From Halanaerobiales bacterium (GTDB taxonomy: Bacteria > Bacillota_F > Halanaerobiia > DY22613): a stretch of DNA of 64,000 nucleotides. The stretch is from contig JAGMES010000007.1 of the NCBI GenBank assembly GCA_023128035.1, positions 1 to 64,000 of the forward strand, read 5' to 3'. How positions within the stretch are numbered: position 1 is the first letter of the stretch; every line of letters begins with the position of its first letter. This document shows positions 36,566 to 46,261 of the stretch, in pieces. Position numbers and translations under genes: made by a program. Below the pieces are notes generated by a model, which was not told the DNA's origin, did no database searches, and was given only the letters and a program-made list of their open reading frames with translations.

Positions 36566-37319
36566 GTTTTCCCCCTTTATGCACTGCCTCATAAAACTCT
36601 TTATCCTCTTCCATCCAGAACTCTAATCCTGCCTTTTTTAAAGTCTCCAAAATCTCTATTCTATACTGAGCATAATCTGTGTATCTCTTAGATAATGAGC
36701 ATAAAGGATGGTCTATATGCGTACCTGTTGCATTATCAATCTGACCAATAATATATCCTTTTTGTTGAGCTCTAAAACAATAGATTCCATCTTCTGCACA
36801 CATTACATGAGGAAAAGGCCCCAAATCCAAGTACGTATCTAAAGTAAAAGCCATATTACATCCACCAATATTAACCTTTCTAATAATAATACCATTTATT
36901 TTGTTTTCAGGAGAAAAACCTCCCCTTCTACCATCCTCCACAAGTTCACCAAAAACTGCTACTTGCAATATAGATTTAGGTATTTGCTCTAACGCTTTCA
37001 CCAAAGCAGACAACCATCTGTGATTATAGACCATATCATTATCACTACGAATAAGGTATTTTCCCTTTGCCTGTTCTATACCCCGATTCATTGCAAATCC
37101 AGCTCCATTATTTTTTTTCAAAAGAATCAACTTATGAATGATATTTTTCTTTTTTAATGTAGTTACATATTCGACTGTTCCGTCTGTAGAATCGTTATCT
37201 ACTACAATAATTTCATAAGGATTATACACAGTCTTTTTTAGAATAGATTGAATACATAATTTTGTATAACTGAGGCGATCTCTTGTAATTATAATGATAC
37301 TGGCTAGTTTTTTATTCAT
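36555..37319 (-). CDS. GT2 glycosyltransferase
   Basis: About 254 residues from the ATG at 37319 (AGGTGAGG 6 nt upstream). GT-A fold: IIIITRDRLSYTKLCIQSIL, EIIVVDNDSTDGTVEYV, NGAGFAMNRGIEQAKGKYLI and the metal motif SDNDMVY. CAEDGIYCFRAQQKGY is an acceptor-side ED motif. It overlaps its neighbours on both sides by 8-11 bp within the operon. Confidence 0.87.
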   Translation of the reverse strand: MNKKLASIIIITRDRLSYTKLCIQSILKKTVYNPYEIIVVDNDSTDGTVEYVTTLKKKNIIHKLILLKKNNGAGFAMNRGIEQAKGKYLIRSDNDMVYNHRWLSALVKALEQIPKSILQVAVFGELVEDGRRGGFSPENKINGIIIRKVNIGGCNMAFTLDTYLDLGPFPHVMCAEDGIYCFRAQQKGYIIGQIDNATGTHIDHPLCSLSKRYTDYAQYRIEILETLKKAGLEFWMEEDKEFYEAVHKGGKHGA

Positions 37320-38055
37320 TTTTTTCCTCACCTTTTATCCATTTGTCATCAAACAATTGACAACTCTTTTTATGAATTTTTTCACGTTTTTGAAAACTTA
37401 TAGGTGAACCCTGAAAATGATGAATTATAGTAACAGGGCAATAAACTACCCTATATCCAAGGCGTCTAGCACGAAAAGAATAATCTGTTTCTTCTGCATA
37501 CATAAAAAATCTCTCATCAAAAAAACCAATCTTTTCAATATACTTTCTTTTTATCAAATAACAAGCCCCACATACATCAATACAGTCGCAAATTTGATTG
37601 AATTTGTCAGCAGTATCTTTTTCACCAGTTCCACGAAGGATAGCATGCCCATCTTTTTCAACAACACCTGCATGAAGAATCACTCCCTGTAGATTAACCT
37701 GTTTATTACCCACAACTGCTATCTGTTCATCAATTTCAGCACACTGAACCATCTTTTTTAGCCAACCTGGAACCACCACAGTATCCGGATTTAAAAAAAG
37801 AACATATTTACCCTTTCCCTCTCTAATTCCTTGATTCCATGCTTTCGCACATCCTACGTTTTTTGAGTTAAATATGATCTTTATATTTTTTTTATTTAAC
37901 TTTTCTAGATATGCCCTACTACCATCACAACTTAAATTATCAATAATGATCAAATGATAGGGGTAATGGGTAGATTGACGAATACTTTGGATACACTTTT
38001 GTAAAAATAAACGAGTATTATAATTAACAATAACTATATCTACATAATCATCCAT
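37312..38055 (-). CDS. GT2 glycosyltransferase, rhamnosyltransferase-like
   Basis: About 247 residues from the ATG at 38055 (GAGGG 8 nt upstream; the GTG at 38070 is inside the previous gene). It reads VDIVIVNYNTRLFLQKCIQS, LIIIDNLSCDGSRAYLEKL, NVGCAKAWNQGIREGKGKYV, LNPDTVVVPGWL and RFFMYAEETDYSFRARRLGY. That is the WsbD/RfbN-type GT2 group, which often adds rhamnose. It is closely similar in plan to the GT2 part of the 833-residue protein next to it, suggesting duplication. Confidence 0.88.
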   Translation of the reverse strand: MDDYVDIVIVNYNTRLFLQKCIQSIRQSTHYPYHLIIIDNLSCDGSRAYLEKLNKKNIKIIFNSKNVGCAKAWNQGIREGKGKYVLFLNPDTVVVPGWLKKMVQCAEIDEQIAVVGNKQVNLQGVILHAGVVEKDGHAILRGTGEKDTADKFNQICDCIDVCGACYLIKRKYIEKIGFFDERFFMYAEETDYSFRARRLGYRVVYCPVTIIHHFQGSPISFQKREKIHKKSCQLFDDKWIKGEEKNE

Positions 38056-40546
38056 AATTGTTACCCTCACTAATCTTTCGTGTTACATCTAAAATCAAGC
38101 TCTGATCCCGTAAAATAACTTGAAGTTTTTCCATCTGTTTTATCATCTCACTAACACGATCATTCCAATCTTCTCCAACAATTGCTTTCTTTCTTTTATT
38201 CTTTTCCCTCCATGAGTCATGTTTTAAAACTTTCTCTAACAAAAATACAAATTCATCATAACTTTTTGCAATATTTACTACATCACTAAACTGAGAGATT
38301 TCAGGTAAATCTACACTGACAATAGGCTTACCTGAAGCAAGATACTCATAAACTTTTACTGGATTTGTAGCTAAAGTAAGTTGAGTCATTTTAAATGGAA
38401 TAATTGCAATATCAAAATACTGTATATATTTGGGTAACTCTTGATAGGGCTTTTCTCCTAAAAAGTAAATATTTTTATTTTGAGATAACGAATCTATATC
38501 TACAGTATGCTGACCAATTAACACGAATGAATAATTATTTAATCTTTTCGCAGCATACTCTATAAGCTCTAAATCAAACCATTCAGCAATAGCACCATAA
38601 TAACCTATAATGGGTTTTGGAATATTTATTATATCTTTCGGTATTTCAAGTTTTTTTTGAGGTTTAAAATGTTCACTCTCTACGCCATTGGGAATGAGGA
38701 TAGTATTTTTGTTATATTTTTTCATTTTCTGTTCAAGTAATTTTGAACTTGCAAAGATGAGGTCTGCATTCTTAGCTAAATCTTCTTCCCTCCTACTTAA
38801 ATCCGGGCAAAATCTCTTTAAATCAGAAAAATCCTCATAAGCATCCATACAATCATAGATTAAATAATGACGATTAAAATTTGATAATATAGTTTGCCAG
38901 TAAGGAACCTCAAGCAAAAGTATTGGATTTTCAATATTTAATTTCTTTAATACTGTATAGATCGAAGAAATAATTTTATGACTACTCATCAAATTAGATA
39001 AATGATAATAAACTATTCCTCGGCCATCAGGAGAAAATGAGTAGATTTTTTCATCAATTTTCTCTAACTTTCCCCCTGGATGACACATGTTACTGATATA
39101 AAGTATTTTATATCCAATTTTAGACAAACGACTACAAAGTTGTTGTGGACGTTGATACCGATAATTCCATGGAATAACTCCAAAAACTACAATATCCTTA
39201 CTTTCTTTTCTCGTACAAGCACCTGCTAGTACGTCTTTCCATCTATTTTCAAAGAGATATTGACTTTCTCTGAAATATAAATTTCTTGTATTTCGTTCAT
39301 TGAATTTTTTTTTATTTAAACTCCCTTCATGGTAATGAAGTATCTTAGCATTAGGACAATATACAATACGATAACCCTTTTCTAACATACGCAAAGAGAG
39401 ATCTGTCTCCTCAAAGTAGAAAAAATAATTTTCATCAAAAGCTCCAACTTTATTCAAAGCTTTACGACGAATCAAGTAACATGCTCCGCTAACACTATAA
39501 CAATCTTCTACTTTATCATATAGACCTAACCTATCTTTTTCATGCCATCCTCTAGGAGAACATATCGAATCAAGCTGAGTAACTCCTGCACCCACAATTT
39601 GATTTTTTTTGTTTACCAGTTTGGGACCTACAACTCCGATTTTATCATCCGTTTTTGCAGTCTCAATCATTTCTGTTAACCAACCTTTGCTCATCCTAAG
39701 ATCTGTATTTAAAACAGCAACAAATTCACCATTCCCTGCCATAATACCTTGATTACAAGCTGTGGCATAACCATAATTTTTTTTATTCTCAATTAAAGTT
39801 ATCTTCAATAACTTACGAAGATAACTAATACTTCCATCCATACTCCCATTATCAACAACAATAATATTATGTGGATATATAGTATTGATTCGAATAGATT
39901 CAATACATTCTTTTAAATAAGAGAGAGTGTTATAATTAATAATTACAAGATCCACAGATTTATCGCTTTCCTGATGGTTATTTAATATTGATATATTCTT
40001 AATATCACTAGAAGAATTCAAATTTTCTTTGAAGACAGTTGTTTGAAACATCTTCAGTTCCATTCCCAAAGCAATTAATTGAGCGTTTTTTAAAATTGAA
40101 TTTTTATAAATAAAATTACGTAAAATTTTTAAAATTTTAAAAGGAATCTCCTGAATACGAAAGTGAAAATATACTAAAACAGTTTTACCTGGAATAAAAT
40201 ATTGAGGATAGGCTAAAACTATTTCTTCCTCTACAATAATTAATTTTTTATTCTTCATTATAACTCGAATAAAATTTAAGTCTAGATCAATCAAATCATC
40301 AATAATAACTAAATCTATTAAATTATATCTGTCGTTAAAATATTCTTCTAAATTTATTTCTTTATTTATATGCTTAATAGAAATTTCTTTTTGAGAAGGA
40401 AAAAATATATTGGAATATAAAAAGATATTAATATGACAAAATGAGTGATAAATTCTTTTTAACTGATCAAAAAGAGATTCTAAGTTTTCTTTCGTTGAAT
40501 TTTTTCCATAAATTAATATATTTAAAGATTTATCAACCGTCTCCAT
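38048..40546 (-). CDS. Three-part GT2-GT4 glycosyltransferase fusion
   Basis: About 832 residues from the ATG at 40546 (AGGAGG 9 nt upstream). Residues 1-195 are an unrecognised domain with Rossmann-like strands (LNILIYGKNSTKE, LIDLVIIDDLIDLD). Residues about 200-445 are a GT2 domain (VDLVIINYNTLSYLKECIES, NYGYATACNQGIMAGNGEFV, LNTDLRMSKGWL, YFFYFEETDLSLRMLEKGY). Residues about 455-800 are a GT4-like domain (VIPWNYRYQRPQQLCSRL, IYDCMDAYEDFSDL, IGYYGAIAEWFDLEL, NPVKVYEYLASGKPIVSVD). It probably adds two successive sugars in one polypeptide. Located between the sulfotransferase and a GT2 gene. Confidence 0.85.
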   Translation of the reverse strand: METVDKSLNILIYGKNSTKENLESLFDQLKRIYHSFCHINIFLYSNIFFPSQKEISIKHINKEINLEEYFNDRYNLIDLVIIDDLIDLDLNFIRVIMKNKKLIIVEEEIVLAYPQYFIPGKTVLVYFHFRIQEIPFKILKILRNFIYKNSILKNAQLIALGMELKMFQTTVFKENLNSSSDIKNISILNNHQESDKSVDLVIINYNTLSYLKECIESIRINTIYPHNIIVVDNGSMDGSISYLRKLLKITLIENKKNYGYATACNQGIMAGNGEFVAVLNTDLRMSKGWLTEMIETAKTDDKIGVVGPKLVNKKNQIVGAGVTQLDSICSPRGWHEKDRLGLYDKVEDCYSVSGACYLIRRKALNKVGAFDENYFFYFEETDLSLRMLEKGYRIVYCPNAKILHYHEGSLNKKKFNERNTRNLYFRESQYLFENRWKDVLAGACTRKESKDIVVFGVIPWNYRYQRPQQLCSRLSKIGYKILYISNMCHPGGKLEKIDEKIYSFSPDGRGIVYYHLSNLMSSHKIISSIYTVLKKLNIENPILLLEVPYWQTILSNFNRHYLIYDCMDAYEDFSDLKRFCPDLSRREEDLAKNADLIFASSKLLEQKMKKYNKNTILIPNGVESEHFKPQKKLEIPKDIINIPKPIIGYYGAIAEWFDLELIEYAAKRLNNYSFVLIGQHTVDIDSLSQNKNIYFLGEKPYQELPKYIQYFDIAIIPFKMTQLTLATNPVKVYEYLASGKPIVSVDLPEISQFSDVVNIAKSYDEFVFLLEKVLKHDSWREKNKRKKAIVGEDWNDRVSEMIKQMEKLQVILRDQSLILDVTRKISEGNNYG

Positions 40547-40606
40547 TTGTTTTTTCCTCCTATTCAAAATTCATAAAGAAACAATGATCTTAATCTTCTT
40601 CCTAAG

Positions 40607-41281
40607 TTACGTTCCCATTTCTTGTAATTGCTTTTTTTCATTAGGAGATAGAATTATTTTTTTAGCAGCCTTAATTTGTTCATTACTAACTTTAAGATTA
40701 AGAAAATTAATAATCCTATTTATTTCTCGCTTTGATTTTGCAACTACATTGTCGTAGCTTAATTCCATTCTAAGCAAATTAGGATATTTCTCAAAAAAAT
40801 TAGAAATTCTTTTTTGATATATTTTAGCCAAATTAATACCGGTTTCAATTTCCATATTTTCTCGTTGTCTAAGCGATTGCGCTATCGCCAAAGAATCACG
40901 ATAACAAACAATAAAGTAAGGATTGAATAAAAACGGCATATATAACTCAATCGTCAAACTTGTTCTTGGATCTTTCCAACCCCAAATTTCCGATGTTCTT
41001 TTTTCAAACAATTCTCTAATTCTTTCTTTAAATCTTTCTTTTTGTACCAAGATAACTTCTTTGTCTGGTGGGTTTTGCCAATTTCCTCCGACAGTTCGCA
41101 AAATATCTCTATTTAGAGAAAGAAATTCTAAATCTTCAAAATGACCTTTTGGATTTCCGCGTCCTCCCCCTAATAATTTTTTTCCCATATCGACACCAAG
41201 TTTCGTTAAAATACCAGCAGTCATCGAAGTACCACTTCTATGCATTCCTAAAACCACAATAACTTTTTGGTTTTTATCCAC
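40607..41281 (-). CDS. PAPS-dependent sulfotransferase family protein
   Basis: About 224 residues from the GTG at 41281, where AAGGAG lies about 8 nt upstream; the longer ATG frame would run into the preceding gene. VIVVLGMHRSGTSMTAGILTK is the 5'-phosphosulfate loop of the sulfotransferase fold (GxxRSGTS). The 3'-phosphate site is likely FIVCYRDSLAIAQSLRQRE, with an Arg and Ser as in the family. It would transfer sulfate from PAPS to a hydroxyl, here most plausibly on a glycan because all neighbours are glycosyltransferases. The PAPS source is encoded 3-6 kb away (cysD, cysN-cysC). Confidence 0.85.
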   Translation of the reverse strand: MDKNQKVIVVLGMHRSGTSMTAGILTKLGVDMGKKLLGGGRGNPKGHFEDLEFLSLNRDILRTVGGNWQNPPDKEVILVQKERFKERIRELFEKRTSEIWGWKDPRTSLTIELYMPFLFNPYFIVCYRDSLAIAQSLRQRENMEIETGINLAKIYQKRISNFFEKYPNLLRMELSYDNVVAKSKREINRIINFLNLKVSNEQIKAAKKIILSPNEKKQLQEMGT

Positions 41282-41360
41282 AATTTTACACTCCTTGATT
41301 TCCCATATTATATTAAGTTTATGATTATTATATGCTATAGTTATATGCAATGTGTTATAA

Positions 41361-42362
41361 TTAGTTTTCATTAAAAGACCTATTTAATATTTTTCTACTC
41401 AAAATGTGAATCAATTTTTCAAGACGGATTACATAGGTATGATCCTGAAGTGTCCTTCGATAAGCCTCTAAAGAATTTTTTTTTCGTTCTTGTTCATTTC
41501 TTAAATAATTATTAATTTTTAATTTTAAATCATTTAAATTAGAATAATGAACTATTTCTTCATTTAATTCGTAGTATTTACCTAAATTTTCGCGCCATGA
41601 AATTAGTTGAAATGATTGGCAGGCAGCAATATCAAATGTGCGATTATTAGGTGTATTTGCGGGTAAAAAAGTTGGATTATAATTGATATCATTGTTGGAT
41701 CGTTGGATGTTCAAAACAATTTTTGCCCCATTATAGTATTTTACTACCTCAGTTGGGGGAATCGTTTCATTTATAATATTCGATTTTAGCCTGTTATAAT
41801 TTTTCAATCGTTCCCACCATTGACCGATAATTATGAATTTTTTATTGAGAAGAAAAGGAGTCATTTGATCGAATAATTCTAATCTGATTGGTAATGCACT
41901 TCCTATAAAACAGATATCATATTTATATTTCTTAGCTACAGGCATTGGATAATAAAGAGTAGGATTAACACCTAAAGGAAGATGAATGCAATTTTTTTTG
42001 TTCTTACGATAAAAAAGTACACAACTTGATTCTTGAGTAATCACAAAATCATAAGAACTAGCCATTTTTATATGGCGACTTATATTATGGGGATCATCAA
42101 CTACCCACACACCGATGGGTACGTTAAATTTTTTTAATTGATTCAAAAAATGTTGAGATATAGTTCCTCTAAAAGCAATTATAACTTCAGGCTTAAATTT
42201 ATTAACTTTCTCATAAAGATTTTGTATAGGCTCATTTTCAGAAAGAAAGGTCTCGAAAGAAAAATACTTATTATTCTTTTCAATTTTTCGAAACCCATCA
42301 ATAATATTCGGATCAAGATATGAAAGTGATTTTATACCTGAAGATATATAAAACAATCTCAT
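41361..42362 (-). CDS. CgeB-like glycosyltransferase-family protein, copy 1
   Basis: 333 residues. MRLFYISSGIKSLSYLDPNI, the middle GVWVVDDPHNISRH segment, FVITQESSCVLFYRK and NNRTFDIAACQSFQLIS match the DUF3880/Glyco_trans_1_2 layout of CgeB-type spore-maturation proteins. They are GT-B-like proteins. In Bacillus subtilis CgeB is a mother-cell protein thought to glycosylate the spore crust. Its stop is next to the sulfotransferase and its start overlaps copy 2 by 4 bp. Confidence 0.82.
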   Translation of the reverse strand: MRLFYISSGIKSLSYLDPNIIDGFRKIEKNNKYFSFETFLSENEPIQNLYEKVNKFKPEVIIAFRGTISQHFLNQLKKFNVPIGVWVVDDPHNISRHIKMASSYDFVITQESSCVLFYRKNKKNCIHLPLGVNPTLYYPMPVAKKYKYDICFIGSALPIRLELFDQMTPFLLNKKFIIIGQWWERLKNYNRLKSNIINETIPPTEVVKYYNGAKIVLNIQRSNNDINYNPTFLPANTPNNRTFDIAACQSFQLISWRENLGKYYELNEEIVHYSNLNDLKLKINNYLRNEQERKKNSLEAYRRTLQDHTYVIRLEKLIHILSRKILNRSFNEN

Positions 42363-43360
42363 TTTGACACCTCTTTGTTATTTTGTTTTAATATCTGAGT
42401 ATCTAACTTCTTAATTAATCCACGTAATCGCACATAATACGTATGATCAAGTAGGGTTCTTTTATATGCCTGTTCTGCAATTTCATTTCGTAATTGTTCG
42501 TTTGTTAAATAATAATTGATTTTTTGAATCAAATCTTTTAGATTATTATAACTAACAATTTCCTTATTCAAATCATAATATTTTTTCAGATCCCTTCGAT
42601 GAGTAATGAGCTGAAATGCCTTGCATGCACCGATATCAAATGTCCGATTATTAGGTGTATAAGCCGGAATATTTTCAGGATTGCGATTAACATCATTGTT
42701 ATCACGATGTACATTAAGAACAATTTTAGATCTATTATAATATCTTGTTACCTCCAGAGGTTCCATTATTTCAAGACGAAAATGAGACTTTATTTCTTGA
42801 TAATGTTTTAGTTTATACCAACCATTCCCGATAATAATAATTTTTTTTCCATGAAGTGACGGTATTAAGCTGTTAAAAAATCCAACTCTTCCAGGCCATG
42901 CATTACCAACAAAACAAATATCATACTCATAACTAGTCTCCATAGGATAATAATTATTGATATTTACTGCTAATGGACAATGAATACTTGGTGTATCTCT
43001 TTTTTTTCTATAAAACAATAAACAACTAGATTCCTGAGTAATGATAAAGTTATAATACTTTACTTTCTGCTCATAATTACTTAAGCTATAAGGATCATTA
43101 ACTACCCACAAACCAATAGGTACTCCAAAAGTTTTTAACGTTTCTGTGATGGGATGAGCATCGTGACCGAAAACAACTATAATGCTTGGTTTAAATTTTT
43201 TCGTTTTTTCCATTAAACTCTGAATAGGTTCTTTTTCAGTAAAAAAAGTTTCTACAGAAAAACCCTCTAAATCATTTTCTAATTCTCTAAAAGCACTAAC
43301 AATGCTTGGATTTAGATCAGATAAAGTTTTTTTTCCAGAAGAAACATATAGTAAGTTCAT
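42359..43360 (-). CDS. CgeB-like glycosyltransferase-family protein, copy 2
   Basis: 333 residues from the ATG at 43360 (AAAGGAGG 5 nt upstream; the longer frame adds 14 residues). It follows copy 1 almost block by block: NLLYVSSGKKTLSDLNPSI, GLWVVNDPYSLSNYE, FIITQESSCLLFYRK, NNRTFDIGACKAFQLIT, then HTYYVRLRGLIKKL. Equal length and same order indicate tandem duplication followed by divergence, perhaps for two different acceptors. Confidence 0.82.
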   Translation of the reverse strand: MNLLYVSSGKKTLSDLNPSIVSAFRELENDLEGFSVETFFTEKEPIQSLMEKTKKFKPSIIVVFGHDAHPITETLKTFGVPIGLWVVNDPYSLSNYEQKVKYYNFIITQESSCLLFYRKKRDTPSIHCPLAVNINNYYPMETSYEYDICFVGNAWPGRVGFFNSLIPSLHGKKIIIIGNGWYKLKHYQEIKSHFRLEIMEPLEVTRYYNRSKIVLNVHRDNNDVNRNPENIPAYTPNNRTFDIGACKAFQLITHRRDLKKYYDLNKEIVSYNNLKDLIQKINYYLTNEQLRNEIAEQAYKRTLLDHTYYVRLRGLIKKLDTQILKQNNKEVSK

Positions 43361-43398
43361 TTTTTCCTCCTTTGTTAAAATAATAAAAACCCAATTTG

Positions 43399-44202
43399 TC
43401 ACTCAACAATTATATAACCAGATTCTGAAGTAGATGACGTTTTTAATTTATAGCCTAAGTTTTTTAGACGTCTTTCAAAATTTTGAAAACCTCCTGGCTT
43501 AACTTTATAATTTTTAATATAATAAGAAAGATTCTTACGAATTTCATCAATTTGATGACCATTATTGACTACAAGATATTCATCATTCCAAGCCACAAGA
43601 TATCCCAGATTTTTCACTGCTATAGAAAAAGCCCTATCATTAGGAAATAAAAAATCATTTAAACCAAAGTTTTCCCATCTAATTCCTGCATCCCATATTT
43701 TTCTTCGAAAGATTGAAGGTGTCATTATATTATATTTAGCTACATAAATTGTATTATTAGTATTATCATTCATCTTACTCGCTGGCTTGACATCTGAAAC
43801 TTCTCCAAGTTCCGTTTGTGGAAATGGTGAATACAATGATAGTAAACCCAAATTACTAAATTTTTCAAAGGTATTAAGCATTTTTTGATCCCAACCAGGT
43901 TTATATGTGAGATCATTCTCAGAAATGTGTAAAAACGGAGCACTTGCAAAATTTAGTCCTCTATTTATTGCTAAGCCTCCACCAATATTCTTGTTTAACA
44001 GGATTGGATAACAGTTGTCATAATTTCTACAAATCCTTTTAATAATTTCTTGACACCCATCTTTAGAATTGTTGTCAACAATAAATAGCTCAAAAGGCAC
44101 AGTAATAGTTTTAAGATAAGAGTTGATAGTATTTCTCAATAAATGCCAACGGTTCCAACTCACCAATACAGTAGATATAAGAGGCTTTTTTCGTTTTATC
44201 AC
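43399..44202 (-). CDS. GT2 glycosyltransferase, first gene of the glycan operon
   Basis: 267 residues starting at GTG with GGAGGTG 6 nt upstream. ISTVLVSWNRWHLLRNTINSYL, LFIVDNNSKDGCQEII, NIGGGLAINRGLNFASAPFL and the metal motif SENDLTYKPGW are GT-A features. It is the first gene of the roughly 12-kb operon reaching 32047 and is preceded by a sigma-K-like promoter. Confidence 0.86.
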   Translation of the reverse strand: MIKRKKPLISTVLVSWNRWHLLRNTINSYLKTITVPFELFIVDNNSKDGCQEIIKRICRNYDNCYPILLNKNIGGGLAINRGLNFASAPFLHISENDLTYKPGWDQKMLNTFEKFSNLGLLSLYSPFPQTELGEVSDVKPASKMNDNTNNTIYVAKYNIMTPSIFRRKIWDAGIRWENFGLNDFLFPNDRAFSIAVKNLGYLVAWNDEYLVVNNGHQIDEIRKNLSYYIKNYKVKPGGFQNFERRLKNLGYKLKTSSTSESGYIIVE

Positions 44203-44292
44203 TCTTTACACCTCCAGATTCATCTTTCCATTTCATCATCGGATAATATGATTCGCCCACAAAAAGTATTTTAGTCGCACTCTCGTGCCATA

Positions 44293-44319
44293 TATATTAT
44301 GTAGCAAACAAAAAAAAGT
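44293..44319 (-). promoter_or_regulatory. Sigma-K-like promoter of the glycosyltransferase operon
   Basis: Minus strand: AC (44319-44318), 16 bp, CATAATATA (44301-44293), matching the sigma-K form AC-N16/17-CATANNNTA. It lies about 90 bp before the GTG start at 44202. Confidence 0.5.
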
Positions 44320-44324
44320 TCAAC

Positions 44325-44368
44325 AAAATAAAACCATTCACCTCTAATGAGGTGAATGGTTTTATTTT
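44325..44368 (-). terminator. Twenty-bp terminator after cysN-cysC
   Basis: A perfect 20-bp stem with core ACCATTCACCTC / GAGGTGAATGGT, loop TAAT, then a T-rich tract on the minus strand. It overlaps the cysN-cysC stop codon and separates the PAPS operon from the glycosyltransferase operon. Confidence 0.9.
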
Positions 44369-46247
44369 ACAACATATTTAAAACTTCTTGTACTGATTCT
44401 TGAATGGATAGTTTTGTCGTATCAATAATCAAATCTGGATTCTCAGGTTCCTCATATGGTGAAGAGATACCTGTAAAGTTCTTTAACTCTCCACTCATTG
44501 CCTTTTTATACAAACCCTTTGGATCTCTATTAATACAAGTTGCTAAATCTGCCTTTACATAAACTTCAATAAAATTATCTTCACCCACCTTTTTTCTAGC
44601 AAATTCTCTCATGCTCCTATATGGTGATATAAAAGATACTAGAGTTATTAGTCCAGCATCTTTAAATAAAGCAGCAACTTCGCCAATCCTTCTTATATTT
44701 TCCACACGATCATCTTTAGAAAAACCCAAATCTGAGTTTAACCCACATCTAATATTATCTCCATCTAATCTATAAACTAGTTTTTTTATTTTTATCAATT
44801 CTTTTTCGACTTCAACTGCTATTGTAGATTTACCTGATCCTGAAAGTCCTGTAAACCAAATTACCAAACCTGTTTGATTTAATAATCTACATCTGTCTTC
44901 GTAGGCCACTTTTCCTTCATGCCAGATAACATTTGATTTTATTTCTGAACTTTCTTCTTTCAATATTAAACTTTGTTCATGTTGGTCTTCTAATGATTCT
45001 TGTATTATTCCACCACCTGCTATATTATACTGATCTATGATTACAAATCTACTGGTTTCAATAATTTCGTGGGCCAGATCAAAAGCAATCGCCTTTTCCA
45101 ATTGTAAAATACATTCTGCTACATCATTCTTATCAATTTTACCCTTATTTATGGGATTTAAAGTCGATGCATCTATTATTCTGATTATCTTTTCAATCTT
45201 CACTCGAACTTTTGTAGTACCTAATTTTAGATAAAATAATTTCCCTTCTTCCATTGGTTCTTTACCTAACCAAAAAATATTTGCTCTTATTCTTGATGTC
45301 ACGTTTGGTTTAGGCTGATCTGATCTAGTTGCAATTTCTCCTCTTGTAATATAAATCTGTTCTTTTAAAGTAAATCCTGTTGCAAATCCTGCACTTACCA
45401 TCTCCTGCTTTTTCTGACTAAAGCCTTCAATTGTTTGAATCACACTTCTTTTCCCCGATGGATAGAAACAGACTTCATCTCCCACATTAATTGTACCTGA
45501 TCCTACAGAACCAGCGACAATTCTTCTGTTATCGTCAAACATTGTAAATTTATAAACACCTTGTACAGACATCCGAAACGGTAAATCTTTAGGAAATGAC
45601 ACTGCTGCAAAACCATCTAATACTTCTATTACAGATGGGCCTTGATACCATTTCATATTTTCTGATTGTCTTACAATATTATCTCCATTCATTCCGCTAA
45701 CCGGTAAAAAGGCCGCTGGATTTATACTTATTTGCTCCAAAAATTTTTTACATTCCTGAACAATTTTATGATAATTTTTTTTATCATAACCAACTAAATC
45801 CATCTTATTTATTAATACAGCAACTTGCTTTATTCCAAGCATCGATAACATATAGCAATGTCTTTTCGTATTCTCCTGTACTCCTTCCTTGCCATCTATC
45901 ACTAATAAAGCAGCCTCTGCTCTTGATGCACCAGTTACCATGTTCTTCAAAAATTCAATGTGACCTGGAACATCAATGAGTATATAATCACGTTTCTTTG
46001 TTTTAAAGAAACATCGTGCTGAATCAATAGTTATACCCTGTAACTGTTCTTCTTTTAGTGCATCCAATAAAAAAGCGTATTCAAAGGGTTTTGAATTTCT
46101 TCTACAATTCTCTCTAACCTGATCTAATTTGCCCTTTGGCAAAGAATGGGTATCTGCTAGAAGTCTCCCAATAATCGTGCTTTTTCCATGGTCAACATGA
46201 CCTGCTATAACTACATTCATATCTTCTCGGTTTGGATCGACATTCAT
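44367..46247 (-). CDS. cysNC: CysN-CysC fusion: ATP sulfurylase GTPase subunit plus APS kinase
   Basis: 626 residues. Residues 1 to about 430 are the EF-Tu-like GTPase of sulfate adenylyltransferase: [26 protein letters not shown] and [10 protein letters not shown]. Residues about 450-626 are APS kinase: [36 protein letters not shown] and the [12 protein letters not shown] loop. With CysD it converts sulfate to APS and then PAPS. The fusion is the NodQ/CysNC type, often tied to sulfation of glycans rather than assimilation. No PAPS reductase or sulfite reductase is in the window. Confidence 0.95.
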   Translation of the reverse strand: MNVDPNREDMNVVIAGHVDHGKSTIIGRLLADTHSLPKGKLDQVRENCRRNSKPFEYAFLLDALKEEQLQGITIDSARCFFKTKKRDYILIDVPGHIEFLKNMVTGASRAEAALLVIDGKEGVQENTKRHCYMLSMLGIKQVAVLINKMDLVGYDKKNYHKIVQECKKFLEQISINPAAFLPVSGMNGDNIVRQSENMKWYQGPSVIEVLDGFAAVSFPKDLPFRMSVQGVYKFTMFDDNRRIVAGSVGSGTINVGDEVCFYPSGKRSVIQTIEGFSQKKQEMVSAGFATGFTLKEQIYITRGEIATRSDQPKPNVTSRIRANIFWLGKEPMEEGKLFYLKLGTTKVRVKIEKIIRIIDASTLNPINKGKIDKNDVAECILQLEKAIAFDLAHEIIETSRFVIIDQYNIAGGGIIQESLEDQHEQSLILKEESSEIKSNVIWHEGKVAYEDRCRLLNQTGLVIWFTGLSGSGKSTIAVEVEKELIKIKKLVYRLDGDNIRCGLNSDLGFSKDDRVENIRRIGEVAALFKDAGLITLVSFISPYRSMREFARKKVGEDNFIEVYVKADLATCINRDPKGLYKKAMSGELKNFTGISSPYEEPENPDLIIDTTKLSIQESVQEVLNML

Positions 46248-46261
46248 CTTTTTTCTCCCCT

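Noticed and set aside
31043..44202. Capsule or O-antigen export cluster
   Set aside because: No Wzx, Wzy, Wzz, Wza or ABC-2 exporter is within the cluster; the CgeB and CotS relatives and coat-like proteins point to assembly inside the mother cell.
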